A model generated the notes under the pieces. The model saw nothing but the letters and a program-made list of their open reading frames with translations, was not told where the DNA came from and searched no databases. Below are positions 8,354 to 16,039 of a stretch of 64,000 bases of DNA, piece by piece (position 1 is the stretch's first letter; every line of letters begins with the position of its first letter). Both the position numbers and the translations under genes were made by a program. Source of the DNA: Glycomyces fuscus (GTDB taxonomy: Bacteria > Actinomycetota > Actinomycetes > Streptosporangiales > Streptosporangiaceae); contig NYMS01000020.1 of NCBI GenBank assembly GCA_002529455.1, positions 62,001 through 126,000 on the forward strand. The letters are read 5' to 3'.

Positions 8354-8677
8354 TCACAGGAACTCCGCGAGCTCCTTCTCCAGGAGGCGCTTGGGCTTGG
8401 CGCCGATGATCTGCTTGACGACCTCGCCGTCCTTGTAGAGGTTCATCGTCGGCAGGGACAGCACGTTGTACGCGCGCGGCGTCTCCGGGTTCTGGTCGGT
8501 GTTGAGCTTGACGACCTCGATCTTGTCGCCGTACTCCTCGGCCAGCTTGTCCAGGACCGGGGCCATCTGCTTGCACGGGCCGCACCAGTCGGCCCAGAAG
8601 TCCACCAGGACGGGCTTGTCGCTGGAGAGGACCTCCTCCTTGAAGGTGGAGTCGGTGACGTGCTTGACAGCGGACAT
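8354..8677 (-). CDS. trxA: Thioredoxin
   Basis: 107-residue cytoplasmic disulfide reductase. The fold begins VKHVTDSTFKEEVLSSDKPV. The active site WCGPCK lies at about residues 31-36 after VLVDFWAD. The cis-proline loop LPTMNLYKDGE is also present. It is 85 nt downstream of trxB on the same strand, so trxB-trxA probably form one operon driven by the SigR-type promoter upstream of trxB. The cell-wall gene cwlM found between thioredoxin and parB in mycobacteria is absent here. Confidence 0.97.
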   Translation of the reverse strand: MSAVKHVTDSTFKEEVLSSDKPVLVDFWADWCGPCKQMAPVLDKLAEEYGDKIEVVKLNTDQNPETPRAYNVLSLPTMNLYKDGEVVKQIIGAKPKRLLEKELAEFL

Positions 8678-8762
8678 GGTTCTCCTTGGTTCGACGGAAC
8701 CGGGCAGGGACGGGGGGAAGGATCGGGGTGGGCGGGCCGGGGCCCGCCTCGGTCGGCGGCCT

Positions 8763-9695
8763 CTAGTTGCCGCGCGCGGCGAGGTAGCGCTCGGCGTCCA
8801 GCGAGGCGGCGCAGCCGGTCCCCGCGGCGGTGATCGCCTGCCGGTACTGGTGGTCGACCACGTCGCCCGCGGCGAAGACGCCCTCCAGGTTCGTCCGCGT
8901 GGACGGGAAGTCCACCTTGACGTAGCCCTCCTCGTCGAGCTCGACCTGCTTGTCGAACAGCTCCACGCGCGGGTCGTGGCCGATCGCGACGAACAGACCG
9001 GTCACGTCCAGGGTGCTGGTCTCACCGGTCTGGTTGTCGAGCACCCTGAGGCCGGAGACGCGCTCCTCGCCCAGGACCTCGGTGACCTCCGAGTTCCACA
9101 GGAAGGTGATCTTCTCGTTGGCGTGCGCGCGCTCGGCCATGATGCGGCTGGCGCGCAGCTGGTCGCGGCGGTGGATGACGGTCACCGACTTCGCGAACCG
9201 GGTGAGGAACAGGGCCTCCTCCATGGCGGTGTCTCCGCCGCCGACCACCGCGATGTCCTGGTCGCGGAAGAAGAAGCCGTCGCAGGTGGCGCACCAGGAG
9301 GTGCCGCGCCCGGACAGCTCCTTCTCGCCGGGGACGCCCAGCTCGCGGTAGCCGGAGCCGGTGGAGAGGATGACCGTGTGGGCGAGGAAGGTCTCACCGC
9401 CCGCGACGACCTCCTTGACCGGCTTGGTCAGGTCGACGGCGGTGACGTCCTCCGGCACCAGCTCGGCGCCGAACCGCTCCGCCTGCTTGCGCATGTGGTC
9501 CATCAGGTCGGGGCCCATGATGCCGTCGGGGAAGCCGGGGAAGTTCTCGACCTCGGTGGTGTTCATCAGAGCGCCGCCGGCGGTGATGGAACCCTCGAAC
9601 ACCAGGGGTCGCAGCTCGGCACGGGCGGCGTACACGGCGGCGGTGTACCCCGCCGGTCCGGAACCGATGATGATGACATTGCGGACGTCACTCAC
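8763..9695 (-). CDS. trxB: Thioredoxin-disulfide reductase
   Basis: FAD/NADPH flavoenzyme that reduces thioredoxin. 310 residues from GTG 9695. The FAD-binding motif is [19 protein letters not shown]. The redox-active CATC lies in [13 protein letters not shown] (about residue 140). The NADPH motif [15 protein letters not shown] and the C-terminal FAD site [15 protein letters not shown] are also present. I preferred GTG 9695 over an upstream in-frame ATG at 9764 because family N-termini begin just before NVIIIGSG and because the likely transcription start lies at about 9757-9760. Confidence 0.96.
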   Translation of the reverse strand: MSDVRNVIIIGSGPAGYTAAVYAARAELRPLVFEGSITAGGALMNTTEVENFPGFPDGIMGPDLMDHMRKQAERFGAELVPEDVTAVDLTKPVKEVVAGGETFLAHTVILSTGSGYRELGVPGEKELSGRGTSWCATCDGFFFRDQDIAVVGGGDTAMEEALFLTRFAKSVTVIHRRDQLRASRIMAERAHANEKITFLWNSEVTEVLGEERVSGLRVLDNQTGETSTLDVTGLFVAIGHDPRVELFDKQVELDEEGYVKVDFPSTRTNLEGVFAAGDVVDHQYRQAITAAGTGCAASLDAERYLAARGN

Positions 9696-9764
9696 GCTCG
9701 TTGGCCCTTCACACAGTCGCTGCCCTGGCCACGCCGTGTGACCGCAGGGGAAGATGGTTAGCAC

Positions 9765-9791
9765 AACCGATGGTAGGCGCAGGGCATTCCC
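9765..9791 (-). promoter_or_regulatory. SigR/SigH-type (disulfide stress) promoter of trxBA
   Basis: On the minus strand GGGAAT (9791-9786) is followed by exactly 18 nt and GTT (9767-9765). This is the GGGAAT-N18-GTT consensus of the actinobacterial SigR/SigH regulon, whose classic target is trxBA. The start codon of trxB is about 62 nt downstream of the expected transcription start. Confidence 0.8.
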
Positions 9792-9944
9792 TTTGGGACA
9801 TCGCCCCAGGTTACGGGGGTGGGGTATGCGTGACGGCGTCCGTTCCGCGCCTCCCGCGGCCCCGGGGGAGGCGTCAGAGGGCCGGACGGCGTCGGCGCGG
9901 TGGGGGAGCGCGCCCCCGGCCGCGTCGGGCCGGCCCGCAGGCCC

Positions 9945-10403
9945 TCAGGAGCCCTCCTGGCCGCCGCCCAGGGTCCAGCGCACACCCACGGCGACCGCGC
10001 CCGCCGCAAGCCCCCACAGGGCGTTCAGGGCCAGGACGGCGACGAAGCCGAACGGGCTGGTGAGCGGCCCCCGGAGCTCGCCGAGCATGATCGGGGACAG
10101 GACCGCGCTCAGCACGGTCGAGAACACGGCGTAGGCCAGCCCCGTGTGGACCAGAGTGAGCAGCGGGCGCGGGACGCGGGCGACCAGCACGGCGGTCACC
10201 CAGGCGGCGGTGACGAGTGCGGTCACTCCCAGCTGGAGGAAGGGCGAGCAGTCCAGTGCCTCGGCGGCGCCGGTGACGCCGAGCAGGGGGCGCAGCAGGG
10301 CGAGCGCGCCGAGCCCCAGCACCAGGGACCACGGGATCCCGGAGAAGGGGCCGTCCGCGGCGGGGCGGTCGGCGGAGGGCGGCTGTCGGCGGTCCACGGT
10401 CAC
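9945..10403 (-). CDS. Hypothetical four-TM membrane protein
   Basis: 152 residues, family not recognised. A hydrophilic Pro-rich N-terminus (about 20 residues) is followed by about four hydrophobic segments: SLVLGLGALALLRPLLGV, LGVTALVTAAWVTAVLVA, VHTGLAYAVFSTVLSAVL and FGFVAVLALNALWGLAAG. Actinomycete genomes carry many such small integral membrane proteins of unknown role. It is monocistronic, between trxB and the divergent two-component genes. It starts at GTG 10403. Confidence 0.75.
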   Translation of the reverse strand: MTVDRRQPPSADRPAADGPFSGIPWSLVLGLGALALLRPLLGVTGAAEALDCSPFLQLGVTALVTAAWVTAVLVARVPRPLLTLVHTGLAYAVFSTVLSAVLSPIMLGELRGPLTSPFGFVAVLALNALWGLAAGAVAVGVRWTLGGGQEGS

Positions 10404-10598
10404 CTCACGGGCCCGGGGCGCGTGTGAGCGCCGGAACGGGAAGGGACCCCCGACACTAGGAAGCCCGCCCCCGCCCGCGCGTCCGCCGGCGGTTCCGGGC
10501 GGCTACGCGTTCCGTCCCCGGCCGCCTACGTCCGGAGGCGTAACGGCGCGGTCCCCGGATCCCGCGCCGCGCCGGGGCCCGGTCCGTAGAATCGCCGC

Positions 10599-11747
10599 AT
10601 GCCCAGTGACCGCCAGGGCGTCGTGGTCGACGCGCTCTTCGGGTTCGCCGTCTTCGCCGTGGTGGCGATCACGGTCGCCTCCGACGTCAGTGACACGGGG
10701 AACCTGCCGCTGGGATACGGGATGGCCGCCGTGCTCGGCGCGCTCATGCTGGTCCGGCGCCGCCGACCGGTCGCGGTCCTGGTGGCCACCTCGGTCCTGG
10801 TCGTCGCCAACTACGTGCTCCAGCTGCCCGTCATCGGACTGGCGGTCCCGGTGGCCGCCGCGCTGTACTCGGCCGCGGAGGCGGGCCGCACCCTGTGGTC
10901 GGCGGGCCTGGCCTCCGCGCTGGTCCTGGTGTCCACCTCCGTCCGGCTCCAGGAGGGGCAGGACCCCGCCTACCTCCTGGGGTACGAGCTGCCCACCACG
11001 GTGGCGGTCATGGGCGCGGCCACGGCCCTGGGCCACGTGCAGTGGCAGCGGCGCCGGGCCGAGCACCAGCGCGTGCGGATCGAGGTCCTGGACAGGCAGG
11101 CGCGCGAGTCCGAGGCGGCCGAGCGCCTGGCGCTCGAACGCGCCCGCATCGCCCGCGACCTCCACGACGCCGTGGGACACCACCTCTCCGTGGTGTCCCT
11201 GCACGCGGCGGTGGCCGCGGAGGCCCTGGGGGACGACCCGGCGGACGTGCCCGTCGCGCGCACCGAGCTGGACCACGTGGCGCGGGCGGCGCGGGCGGGG
11301 CTGAGCGAGCTGCGCGCCACCGTGAGCGCGCTGCGCGGGACCGACCCGGGCGACGACCGGGTCTCCTCCCTCGCCCACCTGGACGAACTGGTCGCGACGG
11401 TGCGCGCGGCCGGGGTCGACGTGGAGGTCACCGGGGTCCCCGCGCCCGGGGAGGTACCGGGGATGGTGGACGCGACCGCCTACCGGATCGTTCAGGAGGC
11501 GCTGACGAACACGCTGCGCCACGCGCGCGCCCGCCGGGCGCGGGTGGCCTTCTCCAGGAGGGACGGGATGCTCGACGTGACGGTGACCGACGACGGGACG
11601 GCCGCGTCGGCCGGCTCCCCGGCCGGCAGCGGACTGTCGGGGATGCGCGAGCGGGTGCGCCTGGTCGGCGGCTCGTTGGAGGCGGCGCCCCGGCCCTGCG
11701 GGGGGTTCGGTGTGCGCGCGCTGCTGCCGATCGGGGGCGGCCGGTGA
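10599..11747 (+). CDS. Sensor histidine kinase (NarL/DesK type)
   Basis: 382-residue membrane kinase. About five TM segments span residues 10-150. A short coiled linker then leads to the HisKA_3 dimerisation domain, with the phospho-accepting His in RARIARDLHDAVGHHLSVV (about residue 189). The HATPase_c domain follows, with the N-box region AYRIVQEALTNTLRHA, DVTVTDDG and the G-box GSGLSGMRERVRLVGG. Its stop overlaps the GTG of the response regulator gene, so the two are a cognate pair. The signal is unknown. Confidence 0.93.
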   Translation: MPSDRQGVVVDALFGFAVFAVVAITVASDVSDTGNLPLGYGMAAVLGALMLVRRRRPVAVLVATSVLVVANYVLQLPVIGLAVPVAAALYSAAEAGRTLWSAGLASALVLVSTSVRLQEGQDPAYLLGYELPTTVAVMGAATALGHVQWQRRRAEHQRVRIEVLDRQARESEAAERLALERARIARDLHDAVGHHLSVVSLHAAVAAEALGDDPADVPVARTELDHVARAARAGLSELRATVSALRGTDPGDDRVSSLAHLDELVATVRAAGVDVEVTGVPAPGEVPGMVDATAYRIVQEALTNTLRHARARRARVAFSRRDGMLDVTVTDDGTAASAGSPAGSGLSGMRERVRLVGGSLEAAPRPCGGFGVRALLPIGGGR

Positions 11748-12457
11748 TCCGGGTCCTGCTCGTGGACGACCAGCCCCTCGTGCGCACCGGGGTGCGCGCG
11801 CTGCTGGAGCGCGACGAGGGGATCGAGGTGGTGGCCGAGTCCGAGAACGGCCGCGAGGCGCTCGCGGACATCGACCGCCACCGTCCCGACGTGGTCCTGC
11901 TCGACCTCCAGATGCCCGCGATGGACGGCCTGGCGGTGCTCCGCGAGCTGGAGCGCCGCGCCGGCGGGCCCGCGTCCGGGGCCGACGGGTCCGCGGGGGG
12001 ACATGTCGACAGGTCGACGGGCCGCGGGGCCCGGGTGGTCGTCCTCACCACGTTCGGTGAGGACGACAACGTGTTCACGGCGCTGCGCCTGGGCGCCTCC
12101 GGCTTCCTGCTCAAGGACGCCGGTCCGCGGCAGCTGCGGGAGGCGGTCCGCACGGTGGCGGCGGGGGACGCGCTGCTCTCGCCGGGGGTCACCCGCAGGG
12201 TGGTCGAACGGCTCGCCGACACCGCGGTCGCCCCCGGGAGCGCCTCCCGTCTGGACGTGCTGACCGGCCGGGAACGCGACGTACTCGCCCTGGTCGGCCG
12301 CGGCATGTCGAACCAGGAGATCGGCGCCGAGCTGCACCTCAGCCCGGCGACGGCGCGCACCCACGTGGGCCGCGTCCTGGCCAAGCTCGGGGTCCGCGAC
12401 CGGGTCGGCCTGGTGGTGGTCGCCTACGAGACGGGCCTGGTCCGCCCCGGCCGGTGA
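11744..12457 (+). CDS. Response regulator, NarL/LuxR type
   Basis: 237-residue transcriptional regulator. The receiver domain contains LLVDDQPLVRTGVRALLE, the phospho-acceptor Asp in VVLLDLQMPAMDG, the conserved Thr in VVVLTTFGEDD and the Lys in FLLKDAGPRQL. The C-terminal LuxR HTH reads LTGRERDVLALVGRGMSNQE with SPATARTHVGRVLAKLG. About 20 extra residues (GGPASGADGSAGGHVDRSTG) sit between the third receiver helix and the VVVLTTF strand. Part of this insert is encoded by a copy of the dispersed TGTCGACA family. It starts at GTG 11744, overlapping the kinase stop. Confidence 0.93.
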   Translation: MIRVLLVDDQPLVRTGVRALLERDEGIEVVAESENGREALADIDRHRPDVVLLDLQMPAMDGLAVLRELERRAGGPASGADGSAGGHVDRSTGRGARVVVLTTFGEDDNVFTALRLGASGFLLKDAGPRQLREAVRTVAAGDALLSPGVTRRVVERLADTAVAPGSASRLDVLTGRERDVLALVGRGMSNQEIGAELHLSPATARTHVGRVLAKLGVRDRVGLVVVAYETGLVRPGR

Positions 12458-12503
12458 GCGCCGGCCCGTGCCGGCGGGCGGGTCCGGCCCCCGGCGCGCG
12501 CCG

Positions 12504-12556
12504 ACGACATGTCGACACGGCGCCAAGGGGACAGGTCCACATGTGGACAGACCGCT
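12504..12556. repeat. Palindromic GTCGAC-family repeat between convergent genes
   Basis: Contains CGACATGTCGACA and, about 25 bp on, the 14-bp perfect palindrome GTCCACATGTGGAC. Lies between the response regulator and anti-sigma genes, which converge. It may serve as a terminator and belongs to the dispersed motif family described in the findings. Confidence 0.6.
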
Positions 12557-12565
12557 CCGGAGGGC

Positions 12566-13474
12566 TCAGGGAGCCTGCACGGTCTCCTGGTCGAGGACGC
12601 TCCGCCCGGGGTCGCCGCCCCGCGCGCAGGCCGGGTCGACCACGTACACCTCGAAGCGCTCGCCCCGGGGGGAGAACAGCACCCAGGCGGGGGAGCCCCC
12701 GTCGCCGTAGTGGGCGTCGTCCACCAGGGTGAAGTGCGCCCCGTACTCCTCGCCGAGGAGAACCACGCACTCCTGCACGTCGGTGGGCGCCGCCTCGATG
12801 GTCAGGGGGCCGTTGCCGCCGCCTCCGTCCTCCTGGGGCCCGATGTCCCCGGTCCCGTCCACGGGGGACAGGTCGAGCGTCCGGGAGGCCTGCTCGGACA
12901 GGGACGCCTCGGTGTAGACGGTCCCGCTCCGCACCACCTGCGGCATGTAGGACTGCGCCGTGTCCGGGGCGGCCTCGCCGCCGTTCTCCGCCAGGGGGGC
13001 CGCGACCTCGCTGGTCCCGCCCTGGCCGCCCGGTGCGAGCACGCCGTTGAACAGGGCCGCGCCGCCGCCTCCGACGACGACCGCCGCGGCGGCGGCCAGC
13101 ATCATCATCCGGGGTGTGTTGAGGGCCCGCGCGGTCCGGCGCCTGCGCGTGAGGGGGACCACCGTGGCGCCGCCGGGCGCCGGGGCCTCGTCGGCCGGAG
13201 CGCCGCCGGCGCCGTGCACGGCAGCGGCCGGTCCGCCGGCGGCGCGCTCGCGCACCGCCTCCGCGACGCGCTGGTCGAGGAGGTCGGCCACCTCACGGGG
13301 CAGGGCGGGAACCGGCACGGCGGCCAGCGCCCCTGCCACCCCGGTGAGTTCCTCCAGGGTGGCCGCGCAGTTCGCGCAGGTGTCTATGTGGGCTGCGACA
13401 GTGCGTTCCTCGTCGGGCGCCAGGAGCTCCTCGGCGAAGAAGGCGAGTGCCTCCACGTCTGGATGGGACGTCAC
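12566..13474 (-). CDS. Zinc-binding anti-sigma factor partner of SigM
   Basis: 302-residue single-pass membrane protein. The N-terminal anti-sigma domain has the ZAS zinc motif HIDTCANCAATL (HxxxCxxC, about residues 27-38). A Pro/Ala linker and a basic stretch (TRRRRTAR) precede the TM segment MMMLAAAAAVVVGGGGAALF. The remaining extracytoplasmic region is acidic and Gly-rich, with an HYGDGGSPAWVLFSPRGERF segment near the end. GTG 13474 overlaps the sigma-factor stop by four bases, the usual arrangement for a cognate pair. It corresponds in position to mycobacterial RsmA. Confidence 0.9.
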   Translation of the reverse strand: MTSHPDVEALAFFAEELLAPDEERTVAAHIDTCANCAATLEELTGVAGALAAVPVPALPREVADLLDQRVAEAVRERAAGGPAAAVHGAGGAPADEAPAPGGATVVPLTRRRRTARALNTPRMMMLAAAAAVVVGGGGAALFNGVLAPGGQGGTSEVAAPLAENGGEAAPDTAQSYMPQVVRSGTVYTEASLSEQASRTLDLSPVDGTGDIGPQEDGGGGNGPLTIEAAPTDVQECVVLLGEEYGAHFTLVDDAHYGDGGSPAWVLFSPRGERFEVYVVDPACARGGDPGRSVLDQETVQAP

Positions 13475-14097
13475 GATGGGTTGGCACCTCCTCTCCCAGT
13501 TGTGACGTCTCCGGCCTGTCGAGGGTTCCTCAGATGGGCCAGTGACGGGAGAAGTTTGGCACGGCCTCGCGCACACCTGCTCTTGACCGTCCCCGACGCC
13601 ACGTCGAGGATCTGCGCCGCCTCCTCCACCCGGTAGCCGAGCATGTCCACGAGGGTCAGCGCCATGCGCTGGTCGAGCGGGAGCAGGTCCAGCGCGGCGT
13701 TGACGTCCATACGCGTCTCGGTCTGCGAGGCGTGGTCCGGGCCGCCTCCCGTGCGGCCCAGCCGCTCGTTGGACATCACGTCCAGGGTCTCGTCCTCCGT
13801 CGGGGTGGCCGGGCGCACCTTGCGGCGGCGCAGCCGGTCGTGGCAGGCGTTCACCACGATCCGGTGCAGCCACGTGCTCACCTGCGACTCGCCGCGGAAG
13901 CGGTCGGCGGCGCGGAAGGCGGACAGAAAGGCGTCCTGGAGGGCGTCGGAGGCCTCCTCCCGGTCGCCCATCATCCGCACGGCGACAGCCCAAAGGCGCT
14001 CACGGTGCCGGCGCACCAGGACCGCGAAGGCCTGGTCGTCGCCCTGAGCGTGCCTCGTCAACAGCTCCCGGTCAGGGAGCTCCTGGACCGCGTCCAT
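13471..14097 (-). CDS. sigM: ECF RNA polymerase sigma factor SigM
   Basis: 208-residue ECF sigma factor. Region 2 contains VRMMGDREEASDALQDAFLS, followed by FRGESQVSTWLHRIVVNAC. Region 4 contains LPLDQRMALTLVDMLGYRVE followed by EAAQILDVASGTVKSRCARG. Its position between a MurJ-associated kinase-like gene and a ZAS anti-sigma gene, near trxBA, matches actinobacterial SigM, linked to cell-envelope and redox stress. I used ATG 14097. Upstream in-frame codons encode no conserved sequence. Confidence 0.92.
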   Translation of the reverse strand: MDAVQELPDRELLTRHAQGDDQAFAVLVRRHRERLWAVAVRMMGDREEASDALQDAFLSAFRAADRFRGESQVSTWLHRIVVNACHDRLRRRKVRPATPTEDETLDVMSNERLGRTGGGPDHASQTETRMDVNAALDLLPLDQRMALTLVDMLGYRVEEAAQILDVASGTVKSRCARGRAKLLPSLAHLRNPRQAGDVTTGRGGANPS

Positions 14098-14119
14098 CAG
14101 TACCCGATCACGTACCCCG

Positions 14120-15760
14120 CTACTCGACGCCCCGTACCTCGGCCTCGTAGACCGTCCCCCTCCACTCGCCGGACCCGGGCAGCGCGGTGAACCAGACCAC
14201 GACGTAGCGGGCATCGACCGGTTCGTCGAGGGTGACGACCTGTGAGCCGCCCTCGCCCGACCCGACGACCTCGTAACCGTCCTCGCTGTCCGAGTCGGAC
14301 TCGCCGGCCAGGATCTGGAACTCGTAGCCGCTGCCGCCGAGGTTGAGGTCCACCTCGTGGACCTCGTGGACGGCGCCGAGGTCGAGCTGGAGCCCGACGC
14401 CGGGCTTGATGTCGCTGAGCGGGTCCCTGTAGCCCTGGGTGTTCCACTCCGTGGCGGTGTCCCCGTCGTGGGCGCGGCCCGCCTTGTCCGAGTGCTCGTC
14501 GGTGTTGCCGTGCGGGTTGAGGCCGCGCGCCCCCTGGACCTCCAGCTGACTCAGCTCCACCTCCTCGCTGCCGCCCGAGGCCTGCTCACCACCGCCGTCG
14601 CCGCTGGGGGTCTCCTGGTCCTCGCCGGAGCTGAACATCGACCCGACCGTCCAGGCGCCGACGACCACGCCGGCGAACAGCACCACGGCGACCACGCCGA
14701 TCAGGATCTTCTGGAGCGAGGGCTGTGCGCGGGCGGACCGCTGCTCCATCCGGGAGGGGGCCGGGCGCTCACGCGCCTCGGAGCCGCCCCGGAGGGAGGA
14801 GCCGCCCCGGGAGGTGTGGCCGGCCCGGCCGACGGAACCGCTGCGGGACTCGTGCTCCTCCCGCGCGGCCGCGCCGCCCCGGGAGCCGCGGGCGCCGCGG
14901 CGCGGGCCGGTGCTGTCGAACTCGCCGGTGCGCCGGGACGTCCCGGGCTCGGGCGGAGCCGACTCGGCCTGGGTGACGGGCAGGGGGATGAGCCGGGGCA
15001 CCTCGGCCATGGCCGTGCAGAAGTCGGCCGGCGAGGTGATCGGCGGTCCGGGCACCATCTGCCCCGCGAGCTGCGGCAGGGCGGCGCGCGTGGTGATGGT
15101 CCCCAGGGGTTCGGTGATGCCCTGGCGGATGTGGTGGGGCGGGTAGGGGCCCGCGGGGCCCTGGGGAGCGGCGGGCAGGCCGCTCTGCGGGCCGCCGGGC
15201 CAGTGCCCGGTGAGCGCCGCGTAGAGCAGGTTGCCCAGCCCCCGGGCGTCGGTGGCCGCGGGGTCGGCGTCGCTGCTGCCCAGCAGGGCGGCGTCCACGC
15301 CGATACCGGTCACCTTGACCGCGCCGCCGCTGCTCCACATGAGCTTGCTCGGGGTCAGGCACAGGTGGTGCAGGCCCCCGGCGTGCGCGGCGGCGATCGC
15401 CTCGGCCGCCTCGGCGACCAGTCCGGCGGCGCGCTCGGGCTCCATGGGGCCCTGAGCGAGGAGGTCGGTCAGGGAGGAGCCGATGACCCACTCCTCGACC
15501 ACGTAGGGGATGGGGGAGGAGTCGTCCGCGTCGAAGACCTGCGTGACGCGGGCGTCGGGGATGCGGCTCGTCGCGCGGGCGGCGCGCACGACCTCGGAGG
15601 TACGCGGGAAGCCCTCTGCGAAGGTCCACACGGCCACGGGGCGCGCGAGCGTCTCGTCGGTGGCCTTCCAGCGGGTGGCGCCGCCGGTCTCGCTCACCAC
15701 TTGGTCGAGGCGGTAGCGGTTGGCCAGCTTCGCACCGGGTTCGATGAGGAAGGTGCTCAT
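14120..15760 (-). CDS. MurJ-linked transmembrane pseudokinase with discoidin-like ectodomain
   Basis: 546 residues. The N-terminal protein-kinase fold (about residues 10-270) lacks catalytic residues. The VAIK lysine is Trp (PVAVWTF), the HRD loop is replaced by HHLCLTPSKL, and the DFG position reads VTGIGVD. An Arg/Ser/Gly-rich linker leads to TM ILIGVVAVVLFAGVVVGAWT (about residues 345-365). An acidic extracellular region ends in a beta-rich discoidin/F5-8C-like domain containing DGDTATEWNTQGY and VGLQLDLGAVHEVHEVDLNL. In mycobacteria a comparable pseudokinase is fused to MviN/MurJ. Here it is a separate gene between murJ and sigM. Confidence 0.85.
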   Translation of the reverse strand: MSTFLIEPGAKLANRYRLDQVVSETGGATRWKATDETLARPVAVWTFAEGFPRTSEVVRAARATSRIPDARVTQVFDADDSSPIPYVVEEWVIGSSLTDLLAQGPMEPERAAGLVAEAAEAIAAAHAGGLHHLCLTPSKLMWSSGGAVKVTGIGVDAALLGSSDADPAATDARGLGNLLYAALTGHWPGGPQSGLPAAPQGPAGPYPPHHIRQGITEPLGTITTRAALPQLAGQMVPGPPITSPADFCTAMAEVPRLIPLPVTQAESAPPEPGTSRRTGEFDSTGPRRGARGSRGGAAAREEHESRSGSVGRAGHTSRGGSSLRGGSEARERPAPSRMEQRSARAQPSLQKILIGVVAVVLFAGVVVGAWTVGSMFSSGEDQETPSGDGGGEQASGGSEEVELSQLEVQGARGLNPHGNTDEHSDKAGRAHDGDTATEWNTQGYRDPLSDIKPGVGLQLDLGAVHEVHEVDLNLGGSGYEFQILAGESDSDSEDGYEVVGSGEGGSQVVTLDEPVDARYVVVWFTALPGSGEWRGTVYEAEVRGVE

Positions 15761-16039
15761 GATGGGAGTGACGGGTGCCAGTGCCGTGGTTTCGCGTGCG
15801 TCCGCGCTCCCTGGCCGTGTACGGACCGGAGCGGTACGGGGTGCGCGCGAGGGGTCCGTCGGCCCTGCCTGCTGTCCCCAGCCTCCCTTCGGGCAGTTCG
15901 GTTGAACAATGCGGTAGCGGTAAAGCGATGCCTGTCCATGCTAGGACGCGTGAACAGCATCTTCGGAGGACAACGGATACTCGGCCACCTTCCGGTACGT
16001 AACGGAGCAGGTCCGCCCAACCTCAGCTATTCCTGGTGA

